Source: JABURQ01 sp029243145 (GTDB lineage Bacteria; Planctomycetota; Planctomycetia; Planctomycetales; Planctomycetaceae). Taken from it: a DNA stretch of 64,000 nucleotides. Location of the stretch: the NCBI GenBank assembly GCA_965660145.1, contig CBFHYX010000014.1:47286-111285 (forward strand), written 5' to 3'. A model generated the notes under the pieces. It worked only from the letters and a program-made list of their open reading frames with translations, was not told where the DNA came from and searched no databases. Shown in pieces: positions 19,601 through 27,122 of the stretch; positions within the stretch are counted from its first letter, which is position 1, and every line of letters starts with the position of its first letter. The translations under genes and the position numbers were made by a program.

Positions 19601-22226
19601 ACATTTACGCGAAGCCCATGTGGAAGGAAAACTGGTTCAGGATGCCGATCAGGTTCGCTGGTCGCAATCGGTCCGTGATGCCAATGAGAAACTCACCCAG
19701 CGACGCTGGAATCGTGATCTCATTGTCGGCGCTGCACACGAACTTCTAGAGATTCGTAACGACCTGAACTCCGTGGTCACTAATCTCGAACCAACAATGG
19801 ACGACGCCCGCAAAACGATTGCCAAGTATGCACCCACGATTCCTCAAATGGCTCAACAGGCAGCAGATCAATTGCGCCAATTGGAAGAGGAAACCATTGA
19901 GGCCGCCGATCAAGTTGAAAACCAAAAGACTCCCGAGACGCAACAAGTGGTCACAGAACTCGAACAAAAACAGGAACAGGTGAACGATCAGATTGAAGAT
20001 CTCTTCGATGCGTTGGTCGTAGAGGCCAATTCACAGAATCTGCTGGATGAAGAACAGCTAGAACGGGCGCGTGACGCAGATGACAGCATCGCCATGATCC
20101 AAGAACCAGCCCAACAGATGAACCGCAAGTTGGAAGAAGCCCAACAGCAGCAAAACAACAAACAACAGGCTCAGGAGCTGGCTCACGCCGCGGAGCAACA
20201 GGAAAAGACGGCCGAAGCACTCGAATTTGTCGCAGAACATTTCGATAAATTGAAGGAAGGCCTTGATGTGGCGGATTCCCGCGAACAACTCCGCCAGATC
20301 GAACAGGATCAGGGAATTGCTCGGCAGATGGATCAGCAATTTGAGGCATCCACGGAATTGTCCGAGTTAGCGAACAAGGAAAGCCAGCAGTTACTGTCTG
20401 AACTGGAGGCAGAATTGCAGCGGAATCCCGCGATGCAACAGGCGTTGTCGGAAATCTCACACGACACGTTAGAGAACGCTCAGAACTCATTGGAGAAGGC
20501 CGCACAGGATGAAGAGAACATCCAACGTGCCAATGAACGGGCGGACGAACAGTTCCAACAAAAGAAAAAGGAGATCGCGGAAGATCTGAGAGAAACGGGG
20601 AACGACATCTCACAACTCTCCCGTGATCTCGTGGAACAGGCTGAAAACACCGCCGCAAAAGGAAAGACGCAGGAAGCTCAGAAGAAGATTGAACGAGCCC
20701 AGCAAAAACTGAACGAAGCAGCCTCAAAAGCTCAGTCGGCCAGAGAAGATCAACTTCTGGCTGATTTGGAACAGACAGCTCAAGAGACAAAGAACGCTCT
20801 GCGCGAGGCCACAGAAGTTCTCAAACAAGCCAAAAACGATACGAACAAAAGTAAGAACGAGAAAATCCACCAAGACGATAAGCAGCGTGAAGCGGCCAAA
20901 AAAGACGCCGACAATCAACGCCGGTCATTTCATGATCGCCAGAAACGGGCTGCACAACAAGATGTGCAGCAGGCCGAGGCCAAGAAACGAAACGCCGATC
21001 AGAATGTCAAAAATAATGAGAATCAGGTTCGAAACGTCGAACGGCAAGTCCAGCAATCGCAAAAACGAGTCAATGAGAATCCTGACAACGAGGGTTTGAA
21101 AAAACAACTCGCACAACAACAGGCACAAAAAGCCGCACAGGAACAAAAATTGGCGAATGCCAAAGTGACACAGCAGAAGGCGCAAAACCAAATCAATGCC
21201 GCCAAGCAACAGCAAAATGAGATTAACCGCAAGCCGATGCCTCCCCTGAATGCCGCCAACCCGGCAACGCAACTTTCCGATGAATTCACGGGCGAAGCGA
21301 TCAAGATTTCCGAAAACCTGAACCGGAAAGTCGAGGAGCTAGCAAAAAATGCGAACTTCCAAAACGAATTGGCCCCCTCCCAGAACAACCTCGCTTCGGC
21401 GATTGAGAATCAGAAGAACGTCACACAAGATGTCCAGAAAACTGCCGATGACATCGCCCGAGCAGCACGTCACGAGCGCCGTTTGAACAACGAAAATGCA
21501 GCCCAATCCATCGATCAGGCAGCAAAGAACATTGAACAGGTGGCTCAGACTGAGGCTACGCAAGCTGGAGAAAAACTCGCGGAAGCAACTGCTGAAGCGG
21601 AACAGGCAGCAACGAACGGGCAAACTCAAAATCGTCCGAATCAAAAAACGCAGGAAGCTCAAAACGCTGTGGAAGCCAGTGAAAATGCCATCGCTCAACA
21701 AGCCAGCCAGCTTAGCGATGTTGTGGAACCACTTCTGGAAACATCCGAGACTCCCACCCAGCCGGGTGATCCCCAAGAGGACACTGCCCAATCAGGTCCA
21801 CCCCAATCATTTACGCCCGATGAGCTGGCTCGCGGTCAGCAACTGGCCCAATTACTTGATGAACTCGATCAACAGCAAGCCACTGGATCACAGTCTGGTG
21901 AACAACCCCCAAGTCGTCTCGACTCTCTGGCCCAAGCCGCACAAACGCAGCAGGCCACGATGGCTCAGTCGAGACAACAGCAGGCAACGGCGGCTCTTAG
22001 TGAGAAACCTACGGATTCTACAGGCACACCTCCTGAGACGGGACCAATGAAAGACTTTGAGGTCATTGCAGTCAATCGCGATGACAAAAAAAAGTGGGGC
22101 AGACTTCGCAGTAAGTCGGCGGAGGATGTCACCAAAGGAACTTCTGCCACGATGTCAGAGGAGTATCGCAAAAGCATTGAAACCTACTTCAAAGTCCTTG
22201 CTGAGCGTGCAAGAAATAACCAATAA
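16695..22226 (+). CDS. Giant DUF4175-like coiled-coil membrane protein
   Basis: A 1843-residue protein. Its N-terminal 170 residues carry three membrane helices (about 29-47, 58-76 and 152-170) and match the DUF4175 type of membrane protein; residues about 175-520 form beta-rich domains with PxP repeats (RPRPRVKQFHKTYDYPEYS). From about residue 535 to the end the chain is almost wholly helical and heptad-rich, with a very Gln/Glu/Lys/Ala-rich, low-complexity stretch (about 1100-1600) containing many QQ pairs and coiled-coil predictions by eye. DUF4175 proteins are typically 600-900 residues, so this one is about twice normal length. It probably spans the periplasm as a tether or filament. Gap to the previous gene is 42 bp. 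Same operon as moxR. Confidence 0.85.
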   Translation: MSISLDPVVVRKLQQYSQRRRRLLMARGACTGLITAFLCFAAIGFVDWYWLVTDSTRWCLSGAAYLLVAIVVWGTSVRRLIHRPAQEFIAAQMEQGEPELHEKLLSAVELATDDPNSLHDSPTFRSLLQGEVAGYMGKVQITNLLPFKLVAKWAVAAILLVGITMFLLSSGDSRFRQLARRAFLPGANIARVSRIQVEILEPTPHSLVLAEDETVAVVIEISGGKVGEVTLETYTPNKGVVREAMRARTDTEFAANIHVADESIEYRIFAGDAITKRYLIESRPRPRVKQFHKTYDYPEYSQLANLTVSEPHGDLIVLEDTSVTLILELDQEVSSAELRIDLEDSDEVKVVPLAHVTSDDSDKQLWQTTVPIDQSGVYKVHLVSSETGFDNLFSPKYEIRPQPDLIPLSGFVDQQYTTLLLPPNDILALKGMAEDDLPLVSLEQHVSVNGREWEVMPLELIATDDGEGRQVTANWQWDLLPHDLKSGDQIMTKLVATDRKGNTGESIPLRIVVAAPDFDPERHLVMERKLALHDEIEKFAILTEQQSASALEAIERLKNPESGEEEKSVSRIALLDLATKQRTQAEQLLAEIKAVESQMPAGADAYDLELTGRVVARLQGEHASTPVYKLTSMLHAENEQERTDDFNHLAQAFNRSADDAKNVATHYQLLASHNYLSALAVDFDALLKQQQLVVDSPTQTWERLHRQETVVVEQLEVLERLMHDHRTQLPRSIDDQIVGLLRWTEGYRTKFTESMESEDKLKQLQRVSQDFHRELVGKQRVDALDGNLPSRIISIRKDFENRSGTLYPILDQLGQACRQENRLVVMASESDDSVESSRLLNKAERYIAEVDLKQRQNMNQFRERKELTQARADADSQYAADAGLTLRAATFLLSQHRTVSVSESQIPEAFLEIAPAYRTLEAGHELILARDVLNILIRMERWNHQSLQAHIDHPRQWDLFQQTLELASRHLREAHVEGKLVQDADQVRWSQSVRDANEKLTQRRWNRDLIVGAAHELLEIRNDLNSVVTNLEPTMDDARKTIAKYAPTIPQMAQQAADQLRQLEEETIEAADQVENQKTPETQQVVTELEQKQEQVNDQIEDLFDALVVEANSQNLLDEEQLERARDADDSIAMIQEPAQQMNRKLEEAQQQQNNKQQAQELAHAAEQQEKTAEALEFVAEHFDKLKEGLDVADSREQLRQIEQDQGIARQMDQQFEASTELSELANKESQQLLSELEAELQRNPAMQQALSEISHDTLENAQNSLEKAAQDEENIQRANERADEQFQQKKKEIAEDLRETGNDISQLSRDLVEQAENTAAKGKTQEAQKKIERAQQKLNEAASKAQSAREDQLLADLEQTAQETKNALREATEVLKQAKNDTNKSKNEKIHQDDKQREAAKKDADNQRRSFHDRQKRAAQQDVQQAEAKKRNADQNVKNNENQVRNVERQVQQSQKRVNENPDNEGLKKQLAQQQAQKAAQEQKLANAKVTQQKAQNQINAAKQQQNEINRKPMPPLNAANPATQLSDEFTGEAIKISENLNRKVEELAKNANFQNELAPSQNNLASAIENQKNVTQDVQKTADDIARAARHERRLNNENAAQSIDQAAKNIEQVAQTEATQAGEKLAEATAEAEQAATNGQTQNRPNQKTQEAQNAVEASENAIAQQASQLSDVVEPLLETSETPTQPGDPQEDTAQSGPPQSFTPDELARGQQLAQLLDELDQQQATGSQSGEQPPSRLDSLAQAAQTQQATMAQSRQQQATAALSEKPTDSTGTPPETGPMKDFEVIAVNRDDKKKWGRLRSKSAEDVTKGTSATMSEEYRKSIETYFKVLAERARNNQ

Positions 22227-22356
22227 GATCACCAAACACCTTCTTGAACCCAAGAGGAGTTTTCTGACAGGAAGAATTTTGAATCACAACAGTCAATTGA
22301 TACTGATCTCTGATCGGTCTCTCGCTAGAGGAGGACCACAAATCCGAACGCACATC

Positions 22357-23454
22357 ATGAACAAAGTTCAAATCACCGTTCTCATCGTTTTATTGGGGAG
22401 TACGTGGGGCAGCTCAATTTCCTCCGCACAAAACGAGCCACAGAAGACACCGTCCATCTTCCAGAAGGACGAGGTAGATTTGGCGGTCGATAAAGCGATC
22501 GCCTATCTACTCACCCAGCAACGCGAAGACGGCGCGATTATCGATAAAGGACACGACACGACGATGACGGCCCTTTCGATCATGGCGATGGCGAGCGTCG
22601 GAATACAACCTTCCGACCTTTCCCCAAAGGGACAGGCCATGCAACGCGCTCTCGCTTTCGTTTTGCAAGATGACCGTATCGACGACAAAGGGTATTTCGG
22701 AAAGCACGATGGTTCGCGCATGTACGGCCACGGCATCATAACTCTGATGTTAACAGAAATGCTCGGAATGGGAATCAGTGACGAGCAGGACCAGTTGATT
22801 CATGATCGCTGTCAGAAAGCGATTGACGTCATTCTCAGTTCGCAAAAAATCGAAAAACCGACGCATTATCGTGGGGGTTGGCGGTACACGCCCGATTCAA
22901 GAGACTCTGATTTGTCAGCCTCGGTTTGGCAGTTGATGGCGTTGCGATCCGCGAAAAACGATGATTTGCAGGTTCCCGCCTCGGCCATCAATGATGCCGT
23001 CGCATACCTCAAACGCTCCTATGCATCTCCACTTGATCGCAATGGATTGCCCGATAAAAAAGCGAGCGGCTTCTCCTACGAACCGCACCAGAACCATCCC
23101 ACATTCACGATGACGGCAGCCGGATTGCTGGCCATGCAGGTTTGCGGTGAGTACGAATCTCCTTTGGTGGCTGGTGCCTCTGACTGGCTGCTGGAACATC
23201 CTCCCAAGTGGAAGGAACGGTTTTGTCTCTACGGCACATACTATTACGCCCAGGGGATGTACCAACGCGGCGGTGATCATGCGAAAACAGCACGACAGCT
23301 TGTGCAAGACATGCTGCTAAAAGAGCAGGCGGGCAACGGTTCGTGGACCGCAGGGAACGGCTCAGAACGAGATCATGGTGCGGTTTATGCGACTTCGATG
23401 GCCGTTTTGAGTCTGTCTGTGAAGTATCATTATCTTCCGATCTATCAGAAGTAG
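22357..23454 (+). CDS. Secreted prenyltransferase/squalene-cyclase-fold repeat protein
   Basis: The open frame runs back to 22057, inside the previous gene, but the true start is ATG at 22357 because the product then opens with a standard signal peptide (MNKVQITVLIVLLGSTWGSS, then SSAQ). A GAGGAGG run stands about 20 bases upstream, farther than usual. The 365-residue product has alpha-alpha-toroid repeats: AIAYLLTQQREDGAI, TTMTALSIMAMASVG, CQKAIDVILSSQ, GGWRYTP, FTMTAAGLLAMQVCG and GNGSWTAGNGSERDHGAVYATSMAVLSL. No DDxD or DxDD catalytic motif of the cyclases is visible, so it may be a binding scaffold. As the last gene of the MoxR operon it likely acts in the periplasm with the VWA proteins. 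Confidence 0.85.
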   Translation: MNKVQITVLIVLLGSTWGSSISSAQNEPQKTPSIFQKDEVDLAVDKAIAYLLTQQREDGAIIDKGHDTTMTALSIMAMASVGIQPSDLSPKGQAMQRALAFVLQDDRIDDKGYFGKHDGSRMYGHGIITLMLTEMLGMGISDEQDQLIHDRCQKAIDVILSSQKIEKPTHYRGGWRYTPDSRDSDLSASVWQLMALRSAKNDDLQVPASAINDAVAYLKRSYASPLDRNGLPDKKASGFSYEPHQNHPTFTMTAAGLLAMQVCGEYESPLVAGASDWLLEHPPKWKERFCLYGTYYYAQGMYQRGGDHAKTARQLVQDMLLKEQAGNGSWTAGNGSERDHGAVYATSMAVLSLSVKYHYLPIYQK

Positions 23455-23595
23455 TCGTTTCTTCAGTCCTACCCAATGACAACTGTCACAAATGATTCTG
23501 CAAAGTTGAAAATCGCATAGTCGAGGATGCGACTAAGCCCCATCTAACTTTTTGGGGATACTTCCGCAAGTTCATTGTCTCATGCCTTTTAGGAA

Positions 23596-23612
23596 GATGC
23601 GAAAAACGCATC
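23596..23612. repeat. Perfect hairpin GATGCG-A5-CGCATC downstream of the MoxR operon
   Basis: A 6-bp stem with an AAAAA loop lies 140 bp after the last gene of the operon. It has no T tail on either side, so it is at most a weak or factor-assisted terminator. Confidence 0.35.
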
Positions 23613-23675
23613 GATGTCACCAAACGGGCTCCCGGCTCTCTTCAGGACTTTGAGAGAGACGGGGACCACTGGAGA

Positions 23676-24046
23676 CTACGCGGCGATTTGCGTTGTTGCT
23701 CCCTCTTTAGACTGGCTGTCACCATGGAACTCCCGCCAGGAACTCCCGCCAGTTCTCGACGAATCTGACTGATTCTCCCAGCCGACATCCCGAGAGATCG
23801 GGCAACTTCTGCCGCGGAGTCACCTGCCGCCAACTTTTTGGCCACCCGTTGCTTTGTGGTCGAAAGTGTCTGGAGCCAACATGGGTAGTCGATCAAGAAA
23901 GCGACTCGGTCGGGGATCGACGTTCGACGATCTTCCCAATAAAGCTCACCACCTGCATTTGCATCCTGATTGAGTTGATCGCTAAAGATGAGTTGAAAGC
24001 GATGCTTATTACGGGCGGCTAAGGACATGACATCGCGGCGGTCATG
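23676..24046 (-). pseudogene. Broken sigma-like helix-turn-helix protein fragment
   Basis: Reading the minus strand from 24046 the frame gives DRRDVMSLAARNKHRFQLIF, then PDRVAFLIDYPCWLQTL and a clear helix-turn-helix GDSAAEVARSLGMSAGRISQIRREL. The usual closing text of this family (a W-R-E-F-H-G-D motif) is present but in another frame: it reads SSWREFHGDSQSKEG and stops at TAG 23676-23678. Between the two frames sits an exact 13-bp tandem duplication (23726-23751). The 5' end is also lost, with TGA at 24047-24049 directly before the conserved text. The ATG at 24028 would give a 128-residue ORF to 23642, but that is not the ancestral product. Such proteins resemble sigma region 4 and are recurrent in planctomycetes near recombinases. 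Confidence 0.72.
23726..23751. repeat. Exact 13-bp tandem duplication inside the sigma-like pseudogene
   Basis: GGAACTCCCGCCA occurs twice in direct succession. Thirteen is not a multiple of three, so the duplication shifts the frame of the minus-strand gene at the position where its conserved C-terminal motif changes frame. Confidence 0.85.
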
Positions 24047-24472
24047 TCAGAAGAACTCCTCTCCAGCCAAGAAGCGGTTCGTCAACTCTGATTTTCGGTT
24101 CTGAGTCTGTACGAATGGCTTTCGCGCTCCAACCGAGGAGAATTTGTGCTGCGGGGACAGTCGCTGACGATCCATTATTTTCAAGGTGGCGCACAGGGCC
24201 AGGGCAGAATCCAAATCGAACAAGCAGAGATCGAGCGATTGAGGGAGTCCATGCGCGTTCATCCCCAGTTGCAATTGCAGCGACGCTTGCCAATGCGTCC
24301 TCAGCAATATTCCGGGATCACTGCAACGCTCGGTTGTCCCGATAAATATTTTTCCGCCTATCGGTTCCATTGGAGCAACCTCATCATGATCAGATTATTT
24401 TGCTCCGCCCTCCGGGACTCCAATCGCCTTCCACTGCGGAGCCTGGTAATGCTTCCCCACTCTTTGCCGTAA
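24044..24472 (+). pseudogene. Excisionase-like HTH_17/MerR protein with premature TGA
   Basis: From ATG at 24044 the frame reads MSEELLSSQEAVRQL, then TGA (24089-24091), then FSVLSLYEWLSRSNRGEF, HYFQGGAQGQGRIQIEQAEI and ERLRESMRVHP. The text on either side of the stop forms one winged-helix module of the excisionase/HTH_17 type; TGA is a single base change from GGA, which would restore the expected L-G-x-S turn. Downstream the frame stays open to 24472 and overlaps the recombinase remnant, so the ancestral C-terminus cannot be placed. An internal GTG at 24146 could only produce the wing and tail without the recognition helix. It would once have been the DNA-binding partner of the recombinase. 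Confidence 0.75.
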
Positions 24473-24975
24473 TAATCGAACGCAACCTGGGGAGTGTCAC
24501 CCATCAATTCTGCTAAAACCTCGACCGAACAGCCTGCACCCTCATTCCAATATCCTGCCAGCATCCGATGAGCAAAAGTGTGACGACAGGAATAACTCGA
24601 ATCGTGTTTTTTGATCGGATCGCGTTCCCAGCCCAATGTCTTTTTGATTCTCAAGAATCGCGACACGCCTTACTCACAGTATTGCAGGTACTCGGAGCAG
24701 ACTCTCGCGACAATTCACTCGCCACCTCCAGTCGATAGTGTTCCGGAAGAATTTTCTCAGGAGAGCTTTTCACGTGCCAAAGCAACTTCGGCGGCTTCTT
24801 TGTTTTGTTGACCGCGAATACGCTGCCCATCTTGATCGAATAAGGGGACACGTGTCTTGGTTCCCGGCGGTGTGAAGTACCAACTGTCAGTCTGTTGCCA
24901 ATGCCAGGCGGATCCATGTGACTGGCGACTTTTCTGAGGTTTCTTCCCATTGATCTCGACCTCGTTGAATTGCAC
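24395..24975 (-). pseudogene. Tyrosine recombinase remnant: internal deletion, stops and a frameshift
   Basis: N-terminal piece 24757-24975: GSAWHWQQTDSWYFTPPGTK then RVPLFDQDGQRIRG and EAAEVALAREKL, typical of planctomycete site-specific integrases. A short middle piece, IVARVCSEYLQYCE, sits at 24673-24714 between TGA and TAA codons. It runs straight into the C-terminal piece (FLRIKKTLGWERD, then YSCRHTFAHRML with the R-H-x-x-R box, and EVLAELMGDTPQVAFDYYG with the likely nucleophilic Tyr). About 250 residues of core are missing. After GKEWG a one-base loss in the C4 run at 24455-24458 shifts the frame; the next frame reads KHYQAPQWKAIGVPEGGAK and stops at TAA 24395-24397, the ancestral end. 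The gene cannot be functional. Confidence 0.82.
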
Positions 24976-25079
24976 ACTCTGAGAGGGTTACACGTTGATC
25001 TACAGTCTCCGGCCATCAATACTAGAGATCAATCTCTCTTTCGAGTTCCCCCCACTGGCCAACCATCGGAGAAGCCGAA

Positions 25080-26918
25080 ATGTTCCATTCAATCGATCGG
25101 GCAAACTTATCCCCAAGCGAACGACCCAGGATATTACGACACAGAGTAACTACATTCAGTCTTAGACTTCTCCTGGCGTTGTTGTCAATATCATCGGGGA
25201 ATAATGCATATTCTTCGGAGAAAAGAAGTGTACCTAATATTGTCATCGTCTTCACCGACGATCAGGGTTGGGGTGACCTCTCGATGAATGGCAACGAGAA
25301 TCTCTCCACACCCAACATTGATTCATTGGCAACAGATGGCGTTTCTTTTGATCGCTTTTATGTGTGTCCGGTCTGCGCACCAACCCGTGGAGAATTTCTC
25401 ACCGGTCGATATCACCCACGCGGTGGGGTAAAGGGCGTGAGCACCGGCGCAGAACGTCTGGACCTTGATGAAACCACGATTGCCGACACCTTCAAAGCAG
25501 CCGGCTATGCCACAGCCGCGTTTGGAAAATGGCACAACGGAACACAGTATCCCTACCATCCTTGTGCGCGCGGATTTGATGAATATTACGGCATGACATC
25601 AGGGCATTGGGGGCATTACTTCTCGCCCATCCTTGACCACAACGGCATGATTGTGCGCGGCAAAGGCTATGTCATCAACGACCTGACCGACCATGCTCTT
25701 GATTTCATCGAAGAGAACCAAAGCAAACCTTTCTTCTGCTATCTACCGTACAACACGCCTCACTCCCCCTTTCAGGTTCCCGATGAGGATTTCAAGAAAT
25801 TTGCCGATGCAAATCTCGAAATGAGAAACCGTGATCCCGGTAAAGAGGAACTCGATAAAACACGTGCCGCTCTCGCCATGTGCGAAAACATTGACAAAAA
25901 CGTCGGACGCATCCTCACGAAACTCGAAGACCTCAAATTGTCTGACAACACGATTGTCGTATTCTTTACCGACAATGGCCCAAACACCTGGCGATGGAAC
26001 GGAGGCATGAAAGGAAAAAAAGGAGCCACCGATGAAGGTGGTGTCCGTGTTCCGTGTCTCTTCCGTTGGCCGGGTCAAATCCCGGCTGGGAAAACAATTC
26101 CGCAAATTGCCGGAGCAATCGATCTGTTACCAACCCTGACTGACCTGGCCGGCATCAAACACATCGGCAAGAAAGCTCTCGATGGGAAAAGTTTGAAACC
26201 ATTACTGATGGGGAATTCTGAAGGCTGGCCCGAACGGATGATTTTTTCCAAATGGACCAATAAAGTCAGTGTGCGGACTCAAACACACCGACTGGATCAT
26301 ACCGGAAAGCTGTATGACATGATCGAAGATCCCGGACAGGATCAAGACATCAGCCAGCAGATGCCAGAACTAACCCAACAGCTTCGCCGAGCAGTGACCG
26401 ATTGGAAAGCTGAAATGGCGAGTGAGTCCACCGATGAACATCGACCGCTCACTGTCGGGTTTTCATCGGCTCCCGAAACTCAACTTCCCGCTCGCGATGG
26501 GGATTACTCTGGTAATGTTGCCCGCAGTGGCCGGGCTCCCAACTGTTCGTTTTTCACCAATTGGTCATCGACTGAAGACCGAATCTGGTGGGATGTCGAT
26601 ATCCTCGAAAGCGGAACCTACGAAGTCTTTATGATGTCGACCTGTGCAGCCAAGAATGTGGGTGCCACGTTTGAACTGAATTTAGGCGATGAATCTCTGA
26701 CTGCCACTGTCACCGAAGCACACGACCCTCCGCTTCGAGGAGCAGAAGCGGACCGCGCCAACCGCGGCAGCGAGTCTTATGTGAAAGACTTCAAAGAATG
26801 GAAGCTGGGACAAATAAAGCTGACCAAAATGCGTGGAGATCTTTCCTTGCGAGCCATCGAAATTCCCGGCGATGCCGTTATCGATGTGCGAATGCTGATC
26901 TTCCGAAAGCAGGAGTAA
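25080..26918 (+). CDS. Exported type I sulfatase
   Basis: A 612-residue sulfatase of the alkaline phosphatase superfamily. The metal-binding start NIVIVFTDDQGWGDLSMNG (D60, D61) and the sulfatase signature C99-A-P-T-R103 with GEFLTGRY are complete, so the cysteine can be converted to formylglycine. Further landmarks are FGKWHNG, FFTDNGPN and GKKGATDEGGVRVPCLFRWPG. A hydrophobic stretch at about residues 25-42 suggests export. The final 150 residues form a beta-rich domain (GTYEVFMMSTC) resembling carbohydrate-binding tails of planctomycete sulfatases. It stands alone, in front of a decayed mobile element. The substrate is probably a sulfated polysaccharide, as usual for planctomycetes, but cannot be read from sequence. 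It needs a formylglycine-generating enzyme from elsewhere. Confidence 0.93.
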   Translation: MFHSIDRANLSPSERPRILRHRVTTFSLRLLLALLSISSGNNAYSSEKRSVPNIVIVFTDDQGWGDLSMNGNENLSTPNIDSLATDGVSFDRFYVCPVCAPTRGEFLTGRYHPRGGVKGVSTGAERLDLDETTIADTFKAAGYATAAFGKWHNGTQYPYHPCARGFDEYYGMTSGHWGHYFSPILDHNGMIVRGKGYVINDLTDHALDFIEENQSKPFFCYLPYNTPHSPFQVPDEDFKKFADANLEMRNRDPGKEELDKTRAALAMCENIDKNVGRILTKLEDLKLSDNTIVVFFTDNGPNTWRWNGGMKGKKGATDEGGVRVPCLFRWPGQIPAGKTIPQIAGAIDLLPTLTDLAGIKHIGKKALDGKSLKPLLMGNSEGWPERMIFSKWTNKVSVRTQTHRLDHTGKLYDMIEDPGQDQDISQQMPELTQQLRRAVTDWKAEMASESTDEHRPLTVGFSSAPETQLPARDGDYSGNVARSGRAPNCSFFTNWSSTEDRIWWDVDILESGTYEVFMMSTCAAKNVGATFELNLGDESLTATVTEAHDPPLRGAEADRANRGSESYVKDFKEWKLGQIKLTKMRGDLSLRAIEIPGDAVIDVRMLIFRKQE

Positions 26919-26978
26919 TCGAACGATCACAGACGGCGATTTCCGACACGCATCAAGTTCATTGAGAATGAAAGCAAA

Positions 26979-27009
26979 AAGCCCCACCGTCGAAAACGAC
27001 GATGGGCTT
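26979..27009 (-). terminator. Rho-independent terminator after tRNA-Pro
   Basis: On the minus strand, AAGCCCATCGTCG-TTTT-CGACGGTGGGGCTT forms a long stem (5 bp, a mismatch and bulge, then 6-7 bp) and is followed by TTTGCTTT. It lies 16 bases past the tRNA 3' end. The stem may also work in the other direction for the sulfatase gene, but there is no T tail on the plus side. Confidence 0.75.
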
Positions 27010-27024
27010 GGTTGGAAAGTATAG

Positions 27025-27098
27025 TCGGGACGACAAGATTTGAACTTGCGACCTCTGCGTCCCGAACGCAGCGTTCTAACAAGCTGAGTCACATCCCG
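27025..27098 (-). tRNA. tRNA-Pro (CGG), with an atypical D arm
   Basis: Minus strand, 74 nt. Acceptor CGGGATG/CGTCCCG pairs fully with one T-G; discriminator A. Anticodon stem CTGCG/CGCAG with loop TTCGGGA gives anticodon CGG. T arm GCAAG-TTCAAAT-CTTGT is canonical; CCA is not encoded. The D arm is odd: the stem ACTC/GAAC has two mismatches and the loop AGCTTGTTA has one G where the G18-G19 pair is expected. One lost G and one G-to-A change would explain both. It lies 24 bp downstream of fwdB on the same strand and has its own terminator. It may be functional, or in early decay. Confidence 0.85.
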
Positions 27099-27122
27099 AA
27101 TCAAATCTGGAATCGCCGGCTC

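Larger units (their letters stand above)
23642..24975. mobile_element. Decayed planctomycete integrative element (three broken genes)
   Basis: Three gene remnants typical of a recombinase-based element lie together in 1.3 kb that has no intact gene: a sigma-like HTH protein (minus), an excisionase-like HTH protein (plus) and a tyrosine recombinase (minus). Each carries its own inactivating change: frame break with a 13-bp tandem duplication, an in-frame TGA, and a large internal deletion plus frameshift and stops. Ends of the element and attachment sites could not be seen; no tRNA adjoins it (the nearest, tRNA-Pro, is 2 kb away). The grouping of these gene types in planctomycetes is from memory and is an inference. 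Confidence 0.72.

Noticed and set aside
19951..20790. 279-residue minus-strand ORF inside the giant coiled-coil gene
   Set aside because: Shadow frame caused by Gln-rich codon use on the other strand.
22057..22356. Upstream extension of the prenyltransferase-fold gene
   Set aside because: It overlaps the last codons of the giant coiled-coil gene; a signal peptide begins exactly at ATG 22357.
24042..24370. Minus-strand ORFs of 83 and 107 residues across the HTH pseudogene
   Set aside because: They are antisense to the recognisable HTH_17 module and have no similarity themselves.
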